The translations under genes and the position numbers were made by a program. From contig DHOR01000047.1 of NCBI GenBank assembly GCA_002409995.1, forward strand, positions 40,463 to 104,462: DNA of 64,000 bases. Reading direction: 5' to 3'. Shown here piece after piece: positions 9,515 through 18,159 of this stretch; position 1 is the stretch's first letter; each line of letters begins with the position of its first letter. Source of the stretch: Hungatella sp. UBA5385 (GTDB lineage: Bacteria > Bacillota > Clostridia > Lachnospirales > Lachnospiraceae). The notes beneath the pieces are model-generated. The model ran no database searches, was not told the DNA's origin, and worked only from the letters and a program-made list of their open reading frames with translations.

Positions 9515-12349
9515 TTATGGTTCATCTGTTTTTTCCAGCTTGATATTGTCAATACAGATTCTGTGTTTTTCTATAATCTGAATATTGTCTACAGCTCCCA
9601 TAGAAATGCTAAGCACTGCTTTTAAATCTGTTTCCTTTTCCATTTTAAATACAAGTTCATATGTCTGATACTCATTTCCAAGATCAACAATTTCCTCTCC
9701 TGAATAAGGGTCCCAATCATTATCAGCGGTTCCATCTCTTTGAATGGCAAACATCAGCTTTCTGTCTATACTGGATTTTGCATCTAACGAGAATCTGTAC
9801 CACTGACCTTCCTCTAATTCAACATTGTTCTGTTTCAGCTGAATCTTCCATACCTGATCCCCGGTATCATCAATTGAGAAATCCGCCGCATTATCTTCAC
9901 TCAGACTGTCTACTACATATGAAGCTATGGCACTGCCATCTACATATGGTTCATATCCTGCAAATCCTGCGTTAAAGCTTCCATTTTTAATTAAGGTATC
10001 TTCAACAATACGAACGTTGTCAATATAAAATGTTCCCGGCTGTTCAATCATAAGTGCAATGTCTTTTTCCACGGTCTGTCCATCTACATTAAATTTGTAA
10101 TCATATGTATTCTCTTTTTCGGTCAGTTCCACCGTAAATTCTTGTCCGGCCGCTTTCACAGTGATCGCCGAACCAGCTTCACCTTCTGCTGAAAGGCTCA
10201 GTGCATATGCACCTTCCGACAGTGCCAGCCCCTTCTGCAGGATAATAACCGGCTTCTCTTTTGATGTTTCAGCAGGTGCTGTGATTTTCAGCCGTCTGAC
10301 ATTATTTTTATTCGTTACACTTACCTTTGCATCTGAAACAATGGCTGCATCCCAGTAATCCATACGGTCAGCCCCTTCCTGGAAACCACCGTTGTATACA
10401 TAATTACCATCTGCAAGAATGTTCTTTTCTCCTTCTGTACCGTCTGTTTGTGCAGTCTTAATTAATGATATGTTACTAAGGTTCACACCTGTTGCTGAAC
10501 CAGCCGCACCTAAATTAAATTCCAGACGTCCATTTGCATCATCATTATCTTTCATTGTGAATTCATAAATGTATGTCTGTTTCTCAGTTGTAAGGTCAAC
10601 CGTTGTATCTTCAAAATAGCGTATGTATGCTCTGTCCGGGGCAGATACACCTACCTTCATACTTCTTGCTTCTTCTGCATATGCATCAAAGCTGATCTTA
10701 TAAGCCCCTCCCTTTTTCATTGGAAGATTGGGCTGCACAAGCTGCACACTATAATCTACGGTACCTTCCTTGGATATAGTAATATTTAACTCATTATTTT
10801 CTATTTTTGCTTCTGCCTCTCCGCCAAGGGTAGTAAGGAATATCCAGTCTGTTTCATCATTAAGCTCTTCTGCTGCTGAATAATCGCCGTTTATGATATA
10901 GTTACCGTTTGAATCCGGATTTCTTAAGATGACTTCTTTTTCCGGTTTGGCCACATTCTCATCATAGCTGTCTTTCTGATATACTTTTACATAATCAATA
11001 TAATATGCTGCATTTTCAATATCTGTTGTTTCATTGGGACTGCCAGGCCAGTTCCCTCCTACTGCCAGATTTAGAATGATATAAAACGGCTGGTCAAATG
11101 GTGCCGGATAAGTAATTTCACCCTGTCCTTCTGTAGCCGAGTACCAGTCATTCTCTGTATGGATCAGGATACCATCCACATACCAGCTAATTCTTCCAGG
11201 TTCCCATTCTAAATTAAACACATGATAATCATCTGAAAAATCCCCATTTGTCAATGTATGTTTTCCCTGACTTTCATTATGCGGATTCCCATAATGGACT
11301 GTTCCATAGGAGGTTACTGTATCATTACCCAGAACTTCCATAATATCAATCTCGCCGCATCTGGGCCATTGACCATATAGGTTTTCATTGGTTGGCATCA
11401 TCCAGAATGCCGGCAGGAATCCCTGTCCTTTCGGAACTTTTACTCTTGCTTCAAACAGACCATATTTAAAGTCATGTTTATTCTGAGTATTTACTCTTCC
11501 TGAAGTATAAGAAATATTACCGTTTCCATCCATACTTTCTACCGGTTTCAGTATCAGACTTCCATCCTCAACATAAATATTCTCTTCCGAATCTACATAG
11601 GCCTGAAGTTCATTGTTAACCCAGCCGGGATCATGCAATTCTACATTCCAGCTGTCTCTGTTTAATGAATCTTCATCAAACTGATCCTCCCATTTAAGTT
11701 CGTATCCATCATATGATAAAGAAATATTCTCTTTATTCATCACTTTGTATGTAATTTCCGCTGCCACTGTTACTTCCTTTCCGTCAACCATAATTGTCTT
11801 AGACACTTCTGCTTTCTTTTCTGTCATATTATTTTGAGATTCCTCAGCCTTTGCAGAAAATTCAGTCCCCGTCATCATAGTCCCTGTAATTGCTGCTGCC
11901 AGGAAAACAAATAGTATACCTTTTCCTTTTTTCCTGAACAATATAAAAATCGCTATCAGAACAACCACACCAACTGCAGCCCATAACATAATAGAGGTTT
12001 TATTTCCTGATCCTGCAGCATTCTTTTTCTGAAATTCAATCGTTACACTTGAGGACTTACCGGCTTCCAGCTGATTTATTTCTGAAAACCATTTTTGCGG
12101 ACTGCTATCTCCTTCCTCCGTCTCATAGTTTTCCAAGATATTACCTTGTATGCTGATATCAAATAATACATTTTCCGATATATTTTGCAATTTTATTGTT
12201 TGTGAAATGATATCGTTCCCTGAGTATTGCATCTTATCTGTCTCAATCGATACTTCCAACTCCTGATCTGAGTTTTGTGCAAAAACTGTCATGCCGCATA
12301 ATAGCACAATCATGAATACTATCATTGCTCCTGTAACTGTTTTTTTCAC
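9515..12349 (-). CDS. Multidomain GH16 endo-beta-1,3-glucanase with internal membrane segments
   Basis: A 944-residue surface enzyme. Residues 1-25 are a signal peptide (cleavage near VFA-QN). Residues 30-110 form a small extracellular beta domain. Residues 120-138 and 144-163 are two hydrophobic segments split by a basic RKKGKG turn; the second looks like another signal peptide (AKA-EE at 166-170). The GH16 catalytic domain spans about 215-458, with the laminarinase motif EIDIME at 333-338 (nucleophile Glu333, acid/base Glu338). Three carbohydrate-binding-module-like beta-sandwich domains follow (about 482-625, 648-785, 787-940), each opening with an N-Y-x-x-NG-type motif. It would cut beta-1,3- or mixed-linkage glucan outside the cell. 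First gene of the enzyme operon. The N-terminal topology is unusual and discussed as a finding. Confidence 0.9.
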   Translation of the reverse strand: MKKTVTGAMIVFMIVLLCGMTVFAQNSDQELEVSIETDKMQYSGNDIISQTIKLQNISENVLFDISIQGNILENYETEEGDSSPQKWFSEINQLEAGKSSSVTIEFQKKNAAGSGNKTSIMLWAAVGVVVLIAIFILFRKKGKGILFVFLAAAITGTMMTGTEFSAKAEESQNNMTEKKAEVSKTIMVDGKEVTVAAEITYKVMNKENISLSYDGYELKWEDQFDEDSLNRDSWNVELHDPGWVNNELQAYVDSEENIYVEDGSLILKPVESMDGNGNISYTSGRVNTQNKHDFKYGLFEARVKVPKGQGFLPAFWMMPTNENLYGQWPRCGEIDIMEVLGNDTVTSYGTVHYGNPHNESQGKHTLTNGDFSDDYHVFNLEWEPGRISWYVDGILIHTENDWYSATEGQGEITYPAPFDQPFYIILNLAVGGNWPGSPNETTDIENAAYYIDYVKVYQKDSYDENVAKPEKEVILRNPDSNGNYIINGDYSAAEELNDETDWIFLTTLGGEAEAKIENNELNITISKEGTVDYSVQLVQPNLPMKKGGAYKISFDAYAEEARSMKVGVSAPDRAYIRYFEDTTVDLTTEKQTYIYEFTMKDNDDANGRLEFNLGAAGSATGVNLSNISLIKTAQTDGTEGEKNILADGNYVYNGGFQEGADRMDYWDAAIVSDAKVSVTNKNNVRRLKITAPAETSKEKPVIILQKGLALSEGAYALSLSAEGEAGSAITVKAAGQEFTVELTEKENTYDYKFNVDGQTVEKDIALMIEQPGTFYIDNVRIVEDTLIKNGSFNAGFAGYEPYVDGSAIASYVVDSLSEDNAADFSIDDTGDQVWKIQLKQNNVELEEGQWYRFSLDAKSSIDRKLMFAIQRDGTADNDWDPYSGEEIVDLGNEYQTYELVFKMEKETDLKAVLSISMGAVDNIQIIEKHRICIDNIKLEKTDEP

Positions 12350-12384
12350 CGCTTTCTCCTCTCCTTTCTCACCGTATTTCCTAC

Positions 12385-12390
12385 ACTATA
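12385..12390 (-). promoter_or_regulatory. -10 box of the GH16-GH94-GH94 operon
   Basis: TATAGT on the minus strand, about 36 bp upstream of the GH16 start codon. The position 17 bp upstream (TATACT) is a poor -35, again suggesting activator dependence. The operator-like motif 12428-12446 begins 38 bp upstream. Confidence 0.45.
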
Positions 12391-12427
12391 AAATATCAGC
12401 TCTTTTTAGTATACAAAATCCAGAAGA

Positions 12428-12446
12428 AAAATATTAGATTCATGAC
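12428..12446. promoter_or_regulatory. Putative AraC operator of the beta-glucan regulon, copy 2
   Basis: AAAATATTAGATTCATGAC, 18 of 19 bases identical to the copy at 3383-3401 and in the same orientation relative to the gene it precedes. The distance from the -10 box (38 bp) equals that of copy 1. Confidence 0.65.
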
Positions 12447-12456
12447 ATCAAAAACA

Positions 12457-12484
12457 AATCCTGTCAGAACATCTGACAGGATTG
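12457..12484 (-). terminator. Second hairpin upstream of the GH16 operon
   Basis: Perfect 12-bp arms AATCCTGTCAGA and TCTGACAGGATT with a 4-nt loop. On the minus strand it is followed by TTTGTTTTTG, so it can act as a back-up terminator insulating the GH16 promoter from upstream transcription. It ends 11 bp before operator copy 2. Confidence 0.6.
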
Positions 12485-12523
12485 AATAATCAAAGGAACA
12501 TACCTCGTAAAATTAGTATAAAA

Positions 12524-12578
12524 AACAACCCCGGATGAAATCTCTAATGGCAAAAGCCTGATATCATCCGGGGTTGTT
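12524..12578 (-). terminator. Terminator of the cytidylate-kinase-like gene
   Basis: Perfect 15-bp arms AACAACCCCGGATGA (12524-12538) and TCATCCGGGGTTGTT (12564-12578), with the minus-strand transcript continuing as TTTTTATAC. It lies 16 bp after the stop codon of the gene at 12595-13242. Confidence 0.85.
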
Positions 12579-12594
12579 TAATCATCTTATAAAG

Positions 12595-13242
12595 TTATAC
12601 TTCAAAACCCTTAAGAGCGATATAATTCTTAATCAGCTTGGCAGTCTGCTCTAAATCAAAGTTACTGGTATTGATAATCAGGTCATAATTAGACCAGTCA
12701 TCCCAGTGACCGCCTGTGTAGTAATTATAATATTCTTTTCTCTCTCTGTTAATCTTCTTAACCCGTCTTATGGCTTCCTTCTCATCAATATTATCAACTT
12801 CCATTGCATGTTTGATCAGAGTAGGTGTATCAGCATGTACAAATATTCTAACAAGCCCTGGTACTTCCACATCATCCTGGCTTAAAATATAATCAGCACA
12901 GCGTCCTGCAATAATACAGGATTCCTGCTCTGCCAGTTCCCTGATTACCTGAGACTGAAAACGGAACAGATTCTCCGGTTTAACTATATCTGCATCCATA
13001 GACGGTTTGCCAAGCTGGGGCTTTAAACTGCTTACGATCTTATATAGAAGATTATTGCCAGCCTTTTCATCCGCCAGACGGAAGAAAACTTCTCCAACTG
13101 CGCTATGCTCTGATGTCAAAGTCAGAATCTCTTCATCATAAAAATGAATTCCCAGTTCTTCTGCAAGAGCTTTTCCTACGACACGTCCGCCGCTGCCGTA
13201 CTGTCTGCCTATGGTGATGATAAGATTTTTATTATCTTTCAT
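12595..13242 (-). CDS. Cytidylate kinase-like family protein
   Basis: A 215-residue P-loop protein of the cytidylate-kinase-like family common in Clostridia. The N-terminus has the nucleotide-binding glycine loop (GRQYGSGGRVVGKALAEEL, about residues 12-30), followed by a lid-type region rich in charged residues near 150-170. This family resembles cytidylate kinase in fold but has its own signature (GRQYGSGG), so whether CMP is the substrate is open. AGGAGG precedes the ATG at 13242. It is monocistronic, between galK and the beta-glucan locus, with its own terminator. Cytoplasmic, no membrane segment. Confidence 0.8.
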   Translation of the reverse strand: MKDNKNLIITIGRQYGSGGRVVGKALAEELGIHFYDEEILTLTSEHSAVGEVFFRLADEKAGNNLLYKIVSSLKPQLGKPSMDADIVKPENLFRFQSQVIRELAEQESCIIAGRCADYILSQDDVEVPGLVRIFVHADTPTLIKHAMEVDNIDEKEAIRRVKKINRERKEYYNYYTGGHWDDWSNYDLIINTSNFDLEQTAKLIKNYIALKGFEV

Positions 13243-13335
13243 AATCTCATATCCTCCTGTGTCATTTATTGGTGATGTTATCTAACTATATTGTACTCCA
13301 TTCCCAGACAATTTTCAATTAAGATCCGCTTGTCT

Positions 13336-14634
13336 TTACATCTCTTCCATCACATTATTAACACAGATTGCACCATATGGACGAATGCTCATCTTGTAAG
13401 CATTGCCCTCTCCCAGCGCCTTTTCAATATAGGTAACGTATTCGTCCACAATATGATTAGGAAGCATAGCCATAATAACACCTGCAAAACCGCCGCCGTG
13501 AACACGACAGGCTCCGCAGCCCTTTTCTTTGATGAAAAGTTCAGTCAGTGCCAGGGCAATGGTGATTCCCTGCTCCTGAAAGCTTGAGTTGGTAAAGCAG
13601 TTCTGAAGCCATTTCCAGGAAGAATTACCTGATTCTGTTATATTTTTAAGGAAATCATCAAAACGGTTTTCCTTTAGAGCGGCAACCTCCGCTTCCACCC
13701 TTTTATTCTCCTCAAAGAAATGAAGAGCACGAAGGACAGAACGATCTCCTGCAAATTCTCTCACCTCTGCCAGTTGATCAATGACCTGCTCCTCTGTAAT
13801 CTGTGAACAGTACTCCTTACCAAAGAACTCAGCTACCTTTTTCATCTCAATAGGCACAGAAGAATAATCTGCGCTTAAATCTGCATGTCCTTTTCCTGTA
13901 TTAACAATGATCAGGCTGTGATTCTGAGAGCTGAAATCAAAATCAATCTTCTCCACTACAGGCTCAGATGGTTCCAGAAAATCAATGGTAATCAGTCCGC
14001 CTACTGCACATGCCATCTGATCCAGCAGTCCGGAAGCCTTGTCCCAATACACATTTTCAGAATATTTTCCAATATGGGCATAAGCAACTGTGTCCATGCG
14101 GCTTTCATTGAAAAATGTATTTAATATAGAACAAAGAAGCATCTCAAAGGCAGCTGAGGAGCTGACCCCTGCCGCACCGATTACATTGCTGGTAATATAA
14201 GCATTAAATCCGCCAATTTCATAGCCATCTTCCTTAAAGCCCTGAAGCAGCCCCTTAACAAGATCAATAGTTCCGGACTTCTTCTCACTTGGTGCCAGAT
14301 CATTTAAATCAATAACAAAGTCTTGATTATAAGTTTCACTGATAATATGTACCTTGCTGCTGTTATTTTTAGCTGCAACTCCCACACAATCCAGGTTAAT
14401 GCTTCCTGCCAGAACCTTTCCATGGTTGTGATCTGTATGATTGCCGCTGATCTCAGTACGTCCCGGAGAAGAAAACAGCATAATATGGCCATCAGCAAAT
14501 TTATTCTCATAGCTTCTCACCAGCTTCTGATAGCGTTCAATATTCTTATCCACTTCCTCTGCCCCATAGAGCGCAGTCATCAGTTTCTTTGACTGATCCG
14601 TTTCCAGCAGCTTTATTGTATCCATTACATTCAT
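13336..14634 (-). CDS. galK: Galactokinase
   Basis: A 432-residue GHMP-family sugar kinase that would phosphorylate galactose at C1 with ATP (Leloir pathway). Three family motifs are visible: the galactokinase signature GRTEISGNHTDHNHG (about 58-72 from the chosen start), the GHMP ATP-binding motif GAAGVSSSAAFE, and the C-terminal CRVHGGGFAGV. The ATG at 14634 is chosen because AAGGAG lies 8 bp upstream; an earlier in-frame ATG lacks a ribosome binding site. No galT or galE is adjacent, so the gene stands alone here. A palindrome TGACAA-N4-TTGTCA at 14663-14678 in the leader could be an operator. Confidence 0.88.
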   Translation of the reverse strand: MNVMDTIKLLETDQSKKLMTALYGAEEVDKNIERYQKLVRSYENKFADGHIMLFSSPGRTEISGNHTDHNHGKVLAGSINLDCVGVAAKNNSSKVHIISETYNQDFVIDLNDLAPSEKKSGTIDLVKGLLQGFKEDGYEIGGFNAYITSNVIGAAGVSSSAAFEMLLCSILNTFFNESRMDTVAYAHIGKYSENVYWDKASGLLDQMACAVGGLITIDFLEPSEPVVEKIDFDFSSQNHSLIIVNTGKGHADLSADYSSVPIEMKKVAEFFGKEYCSQITEEQVIDQLAEVREFAGDRSVLRALHFFEENKRVEAEVAALKENRFDDFLKNITESGNSSWKWLQNCFTNSSFQEQGITIALALTELFIKEKGCGACRVHGGGFAGVIMAMLPNHIVDEYVTYIEKALGEGNAYKMSIRPYGAICVNNVMEEM

Positions 14635-14747
14635 TTTTACATTCTCCTTTTTCCCCATTCATTGACAATTTCTTGTCATTGCTACGAGTATATCATAAAT
14701 ACCGATCAGTCCACAATATAATATTCTATGAAATCCTATAAAATAAA

Positions 14748-14777
14748 TTGACTTTCCACCTATAGATTGCGTATAAT
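14748..14777 (+). promoter_or_regulatory. Sigma-A promoter of the radical SAM gene
   Basis: TTGACT (14748-14753), an 18-bp spacer and a consensus TATAAT (14772-14777), 32 bp before the chosen ATG at 14810. Confidence 0.7.
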
Positions 14778-14809
14778 CATGAGAACCAATGAAAACAGGA
14801 GAATTTACT

Positions 14810-15751
14810 ATGTACTGGAACGAAAAACCTTATCACTCCCTTGATTATGAAATGAAAAAACAATATGGCTGCAAGGTCTACCGACTGGCACTTGACGGCG
14901 GAATGACCTGCCCAAATCGTGATGGCACCCTGGGTACAGGGGGCTGTATTTTCTGCAGTTCCGGAGGTTCTGGAGAATTTGCAGAAAATCTTGCTCTTCA
15001 TACCTCCATTTCCAATCAGATAGAAGCTGCAAAAAGCCGGATTCAGAAGAAAATCTCCGGTAAGCCTGTCCGCTATATTGCCTATTTTCAGTCCTATACC
15101 AACACCTATGCTCCTGTTTCCTATCTGGAATCCATTTTTATGGAAGCGATTACCCATCCGGAAGTAGCCGTACTTTCTATTGCTACCAGACCGGACTGCC
15201 TCCCTCCTGATGTTATAAGGCTTTTAGAGCAGTTAAACAAAATCAAGCCTGTCTGGATTGAACTGGGTCTGCAGACCATTCATGAACCCACTGCACAGTT
15301 CATACGAAGAGGCTATTCTCTCCCTGTTTTTGAGGACAGCTATTATCTTCTGAAAAATGCAGGCATTTCCGTAATTGCCCATGTAATTCTGGGGCTGCCC
15401 GGAGAAACAAAGGAAATGATGATGGAAACCGTAAACTATCTTGCCCATCTTGGAACCAGTGGAATTGATGGTATCAAGCTTCAGCTTCTTCATATACTGG
15501 AAGGAACTGATCTTGCTAAAGAGTACAAAAAAGGGCTAGTCCCAGTATTCTCCCTTGAAGAATACACAGATTTGATCATAGACTGCCTTGCCATTTTGCC
15601 TCAGGAAACTGTCATCCACCGTTTAAGCGGAGATGGCCCTAAAAATCTGCTTCTTGCCCCTCTATGGAGCGGTAATAAACGGCTGATGCTCAATACTCTG
15701 ACCAGCAGGCTAAAGATAAGAGGTATCTGTCAGGGGGACAAATACCTCTAA
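14810..15751 (+). CDS. Radical SAM protein, YhcC/TIGR01212 type
   Basis: A 313-residue radical SAM protein. The opening (YHSLDYEMKKQYGCKVYRLA) and the cysteine cluster CPNRDGTLGTGGCIFC near residues 36-51 match the YhcC-like family. Later motifs HVILGLPGETKEMM and RLSGDGP are also typical of it. It binds a 4Fe-4S cluster and SAM; the reaction of the family is not firmly established to my knowledge. I start at the ATG at 14810 because AGGAG lies 8 bp before it; a start seven codons earlier would overlap this box. It has its own strong promoter and is convergent with the CapA gene. Confidence 0.85.
   Translation: MYWNEKPYHSLDYEMKKQYGCKVYRLALDGGMTCPNRDGTLGTGGCIFCSSGGSGEFAENLALHTSISNQIEAAKSRIQKKISGKPVRYIAYFQSYTNTYAPVSYLESIFMEAITHPEVAVLSIATRPDCLPPDVIRLLEQLNKIKPVWIELGLQTIHEPTAQFIRRGYSLPVFEDSYYLLKNAGISVIAHVILGLPGETKEMMMETVNYLAHLGTSGIDGIKLQLLHILEGTDLAKEYKKGLVPVFSLEEYTDLIIDCLAILPQETVIHRLSGDGPKNLLLAPLWSGNKRLMLNTLTSRLKIRGICQGDKYL
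15719..15749. terminator. Probable bidirectional terminator at the end of the radical SAM gene
   Basis: AGAGGTAT (15719-15726) pairs with ATACCTCT (15742-15749). The stem overlaps the last codons of the radical SAM gene and is followed on the plus strand by AAATAAAACTTTTT. It lies between convergent genes. Confidence 0.5.
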
Positions 15752-15762
15752 ATAAAACTTTT

Positions 15763-16998
15763 TCATTTTACCAATTCATTGGAATGAATGATTCCGTTCT
15801 CATCAACAGTAACATCATAGGAAAGCCCCTGAATATACTGATAAAACTCCTGAATCTTCCCGGGATCTGTCAATTCTCTGGTATAACCTGCTCCAGAGGT
15901 TCCCGGAATGAGGGAGAGAGTAACATTATTTTGAGAAAAATCCACATCTGCCTTCAGAAGCGCTGTTTTAGGAATGCTGCTTCCAAAGATAAAATTGCCA
16001 AGGCTGTAGCAGATTGGCTTACCATTATAATACTCAACCCCCTGTAATACATGGGGATGGCTTCCTATTACAATATCTGCCCCTGCATCAATGATCTTCT
16101 TGCCTAAATCTCTCTGATACTCCTGAGGTTTCACATCTTTTTCAATTCCCCAATGAACATAAACCACCAGATAATCACAGACATCTCTTGCTTTTTCAAT
16201 CTCCTGAAGCAATATAGTAGGATCATATCCGCTTACCATTCCTGGCTTCTTGCTATTGGCAACCCATGAGGTATCAGGATAAACTCTGGAAGCTGCCAGA
16301 AATCCTATGGTTTTTCCACTAACTTCTATAGTCTCCAGTTGTTTTGCCCTGTCCATATTGGGACCTGCTCCTACATATTTAATACCTGCCCCATCAAGAG
16401 TGGTACATGTGTCCACCAATGCATCTGTACCAAAATCAAGAGAATGGTTATTGGCAAGTGCAACAATATCTATTCCCAGCTCATTCATAGCTGAAACTCT
16501 GTAAGGTGGAAGACGGAAGGTGAATTGCTTATCCGGAGCAGCAGTCCCTCTGTCACTAAAAGGGAACTCCTGATTCACCATGAAGATGTCAGACTGATCT
16601 ATCACCTGACGATAACCGTCATCCAACACTCCATGTATACCCCCTTCCTTATCATAAGCACTTATAACATGATTAGAAAGTAATACATCCCCTGCAAAAA
16701 GCAGATGAACCACCGGTTTTTCAGGTTCTGTCTCAGGAATTGGCTCTGTTTCTGCCTCTATTATAATCCCTTCCTCTGATTCTGCAATCTGTATCTTAAT
16801 AGACTCTTCTGTAGTTTCTATAATAGCAGCCGATGTTGTATTCATCTCAGCTGACTCTGCCACAACCTCGGTGCTCACTGCATTCTGGGCTCCCTGACTC
16901 CACTTCAGCTTATCCATAATCATCCAGCCTAGCAGGATGAAAAGAAGCAGGGCCGGGAGAACGATTAAAAGTTTCATGAAACCATTTGTCTTTTTCAT
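15763..16998 (-). CDS. CapA family protein (PGA_cap metallophosphatase fold)
   Basis: A 411-residue membrane-anchored protein. Residues 10-28 form a single N-terminal membrane segment, and residues 38-95 are a threonine/glutamate/proline-rich linker. The rest is an extracellular CapA domain with LLFAGDVLLSNHVI at about 100-113, the ALANNHSLDFG motif and the IVIGSHPHVLQG motif, which are the metal-binding blocks of the calcineurin-like fold. CapA takes part in poly-gamma-glutamate export in Bacillus, but no capB/capC genes are near, and such stand-alone CapA proteins are frequent in Clostridia with no proven role. Cell-envelope function is likely. Monocistronic, convergent with the radical SAM gene. 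Confidence 0.85.
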   Translation of the reverse strand: MKKTNGFMKLLIVLPALLLFILLGWMIMDKLKWSQGAQNAVSTEVVAESAEMNTTSAAIIETTEESIKIQIAESEEGIIIEAETEPIPETEPEKPVVHLLFAGDVLLSNHVISAYDKEGGIHGVLDDGYRQVIDQSDIFMVNQEFPFSDRGTAAPDKQFTFRLPPYRVSAMNELGIDIVALANNHSLDFGTDALVDTCTTLDGAGIKYVGAGPNMDRAKQLETIEVSGKTIGFLAASRVYPDTSWVANSKKPGMVSGYDPTILLQEIEKARDVCDYLVVYVHWGIEKDVKPQEYQRDLGKKIIDAGADIVIGSHPHVLQGVEYYNGKPICYSLGNFIFGSSIPKTALLKADVDFSQNNVTLSLIPGTSGAGYTRELTDPGKIQEFYQYIQGLSYDVTVDENGIIHSNELVK

Positions 16999-17147
16999 CA
17001 GTTCTTCCTCCTGCTTCTTAACCTATTACATATATATTTATCCAACTCATATGTTTTTACTTATATCCCTTTCATAATGCATTATAAAAAAGTTATATAC
17101 GCATGTACTATATGACAAATCCAGCATAATTATATCTGTTCTAATGC

Positions 17148-17990
17148 TTAAAGAGCCATAACAATACCACCATCACTGGCATAAACTGTGGCAACTCCCG
17201 CTGTTTCTGTAATAATTACATCCTTAAATGATGCCCGTTTCATCATCTCATCTTTTACATAATCAGCCCGTTGTGAGTTATTACAATGTGCAATTACCAG
17301 TACCTTATCCTTGGTCTCACCTGCTTCACGTATGGCAGTTTCCACCATCTTACCCAAAGCCTTCATAATTCCTCTTGCCTGATCCAGCTTAATAATAACT
17401 CCGGAATCTGCTCCCATAACCGGCTTAATATTAAGTGCAGTGGCAAAGAATGCCTGCAAACCTGTTAAACGTCCATTCTTTCTCAGTGTATCAAGACTTT
17501 CCAGTACAAAATAGGTCTTCATCTTCTTAATATATGCCTGTGTTTTCTCTACGATCTCTTCAAATGGAAGAGATGCCTGACAAAGGGACTGAATATAAAG
17601 TGCGATATTAAGCTGTCCTGCAGATGCAGAATTAGAACCAAACACTGCTATCTTCTTATGGTCTGCCCCATGTTCTTCCTCATATAACTTCTTCCCAAGA
17701 ACTGCACTGTTATAAGTACCGCTTAAATGCTCAGACAGAGTAACCACAAAAATCTGCTCTGCATCACATTCAAAAGCTTCCTTAAATAAATCTGGTGATG
17801 GACAGGCTGTCTTAGGACATTCACTGCTGTTCTTCACCAGCTCCAGAAATTTCAATTGATCAAAGGTCTCATCATCCACTACATGGGTGGTACCAACCTG
17901 TAAAGTAAGAGGTATCATCTGGAAATGTGGATCTTTCTTCAAATCTGCACTTAAATCCAGACAACTGTCTCCAATAATCTTGTAGCTCAT
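17148..17990 (-). CDS. DegV family protein (fatty-acid binding)
   Basis: A 280-residue DegV protein. It opens with the typical YKIIGDSCLDL and has the TACPSPDLF and LSGTYNSA motifs whose Ser/Thr residues contact the carboxylate of a bound fatty acid. Proteins of this family serve as fatty-acid-binding subunits (FakB) of fatty acid kinase in Firmicutes; fakA is not in the window. Cytoplasmic. The gene is monocistronic; a strong stem-loop at 18097-18140 separates it from the upstream gene. Confidence 0.88.
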   Translation of the reverse strand: MSYKIIGDSCLDLSADLKKDPHFQMIPLTLQVGTTHVVDDETFDQLKFLELVKNSSECPKTACPSPDLFKEAFECDAEQIFVVTLSEHLSGTYNSAVLGKKLYEEEHGADHKKIAVFGSNSASAGQLNIALYIQSLCQASLPFEEIVEKTQAYIKKMKTYFVLESLDTLRKNGRLTGLQAFFATALNIKPVMGADSGVIIKLDQARGIMKALGKMVETAIREAGETKDKVLVIAHCNNSQRADYVKDEMMKRASFKDVIITETAGVATVYASDGGIVMAL

Positions 17991-18096
17991 AATTCTATCC
18001 TTCCTCCTGACGCAAAACTCATCATGTAGTATTCATTACCATATATTATAGAGAAGCCACAAGCAAATGTCAATAGAATTATCCTTGTGAATTTCA

Positions 18097-18140
18097 GAAA
18101 GAAAGCTGCTTCGACCTATCTGTCGGAACAGCTATCTTTC
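18097..18140 (-). terminator. Stem-loop between the small membrane protein gene and degV
   Basis: Imperfect 20-bp arms: GAAAGAAAGCTGCTTCGACC pairs with the stretch ending GCTATCTTTC at 18140. It follows the stop codon of the gene at 18160-18468 by 19 bp. Only a modest T-rich tail is present, so termination strength is uncertain. Confidence 0.5.
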
Positions 18141-18159
18141 GTAATAAATTACATAATCT

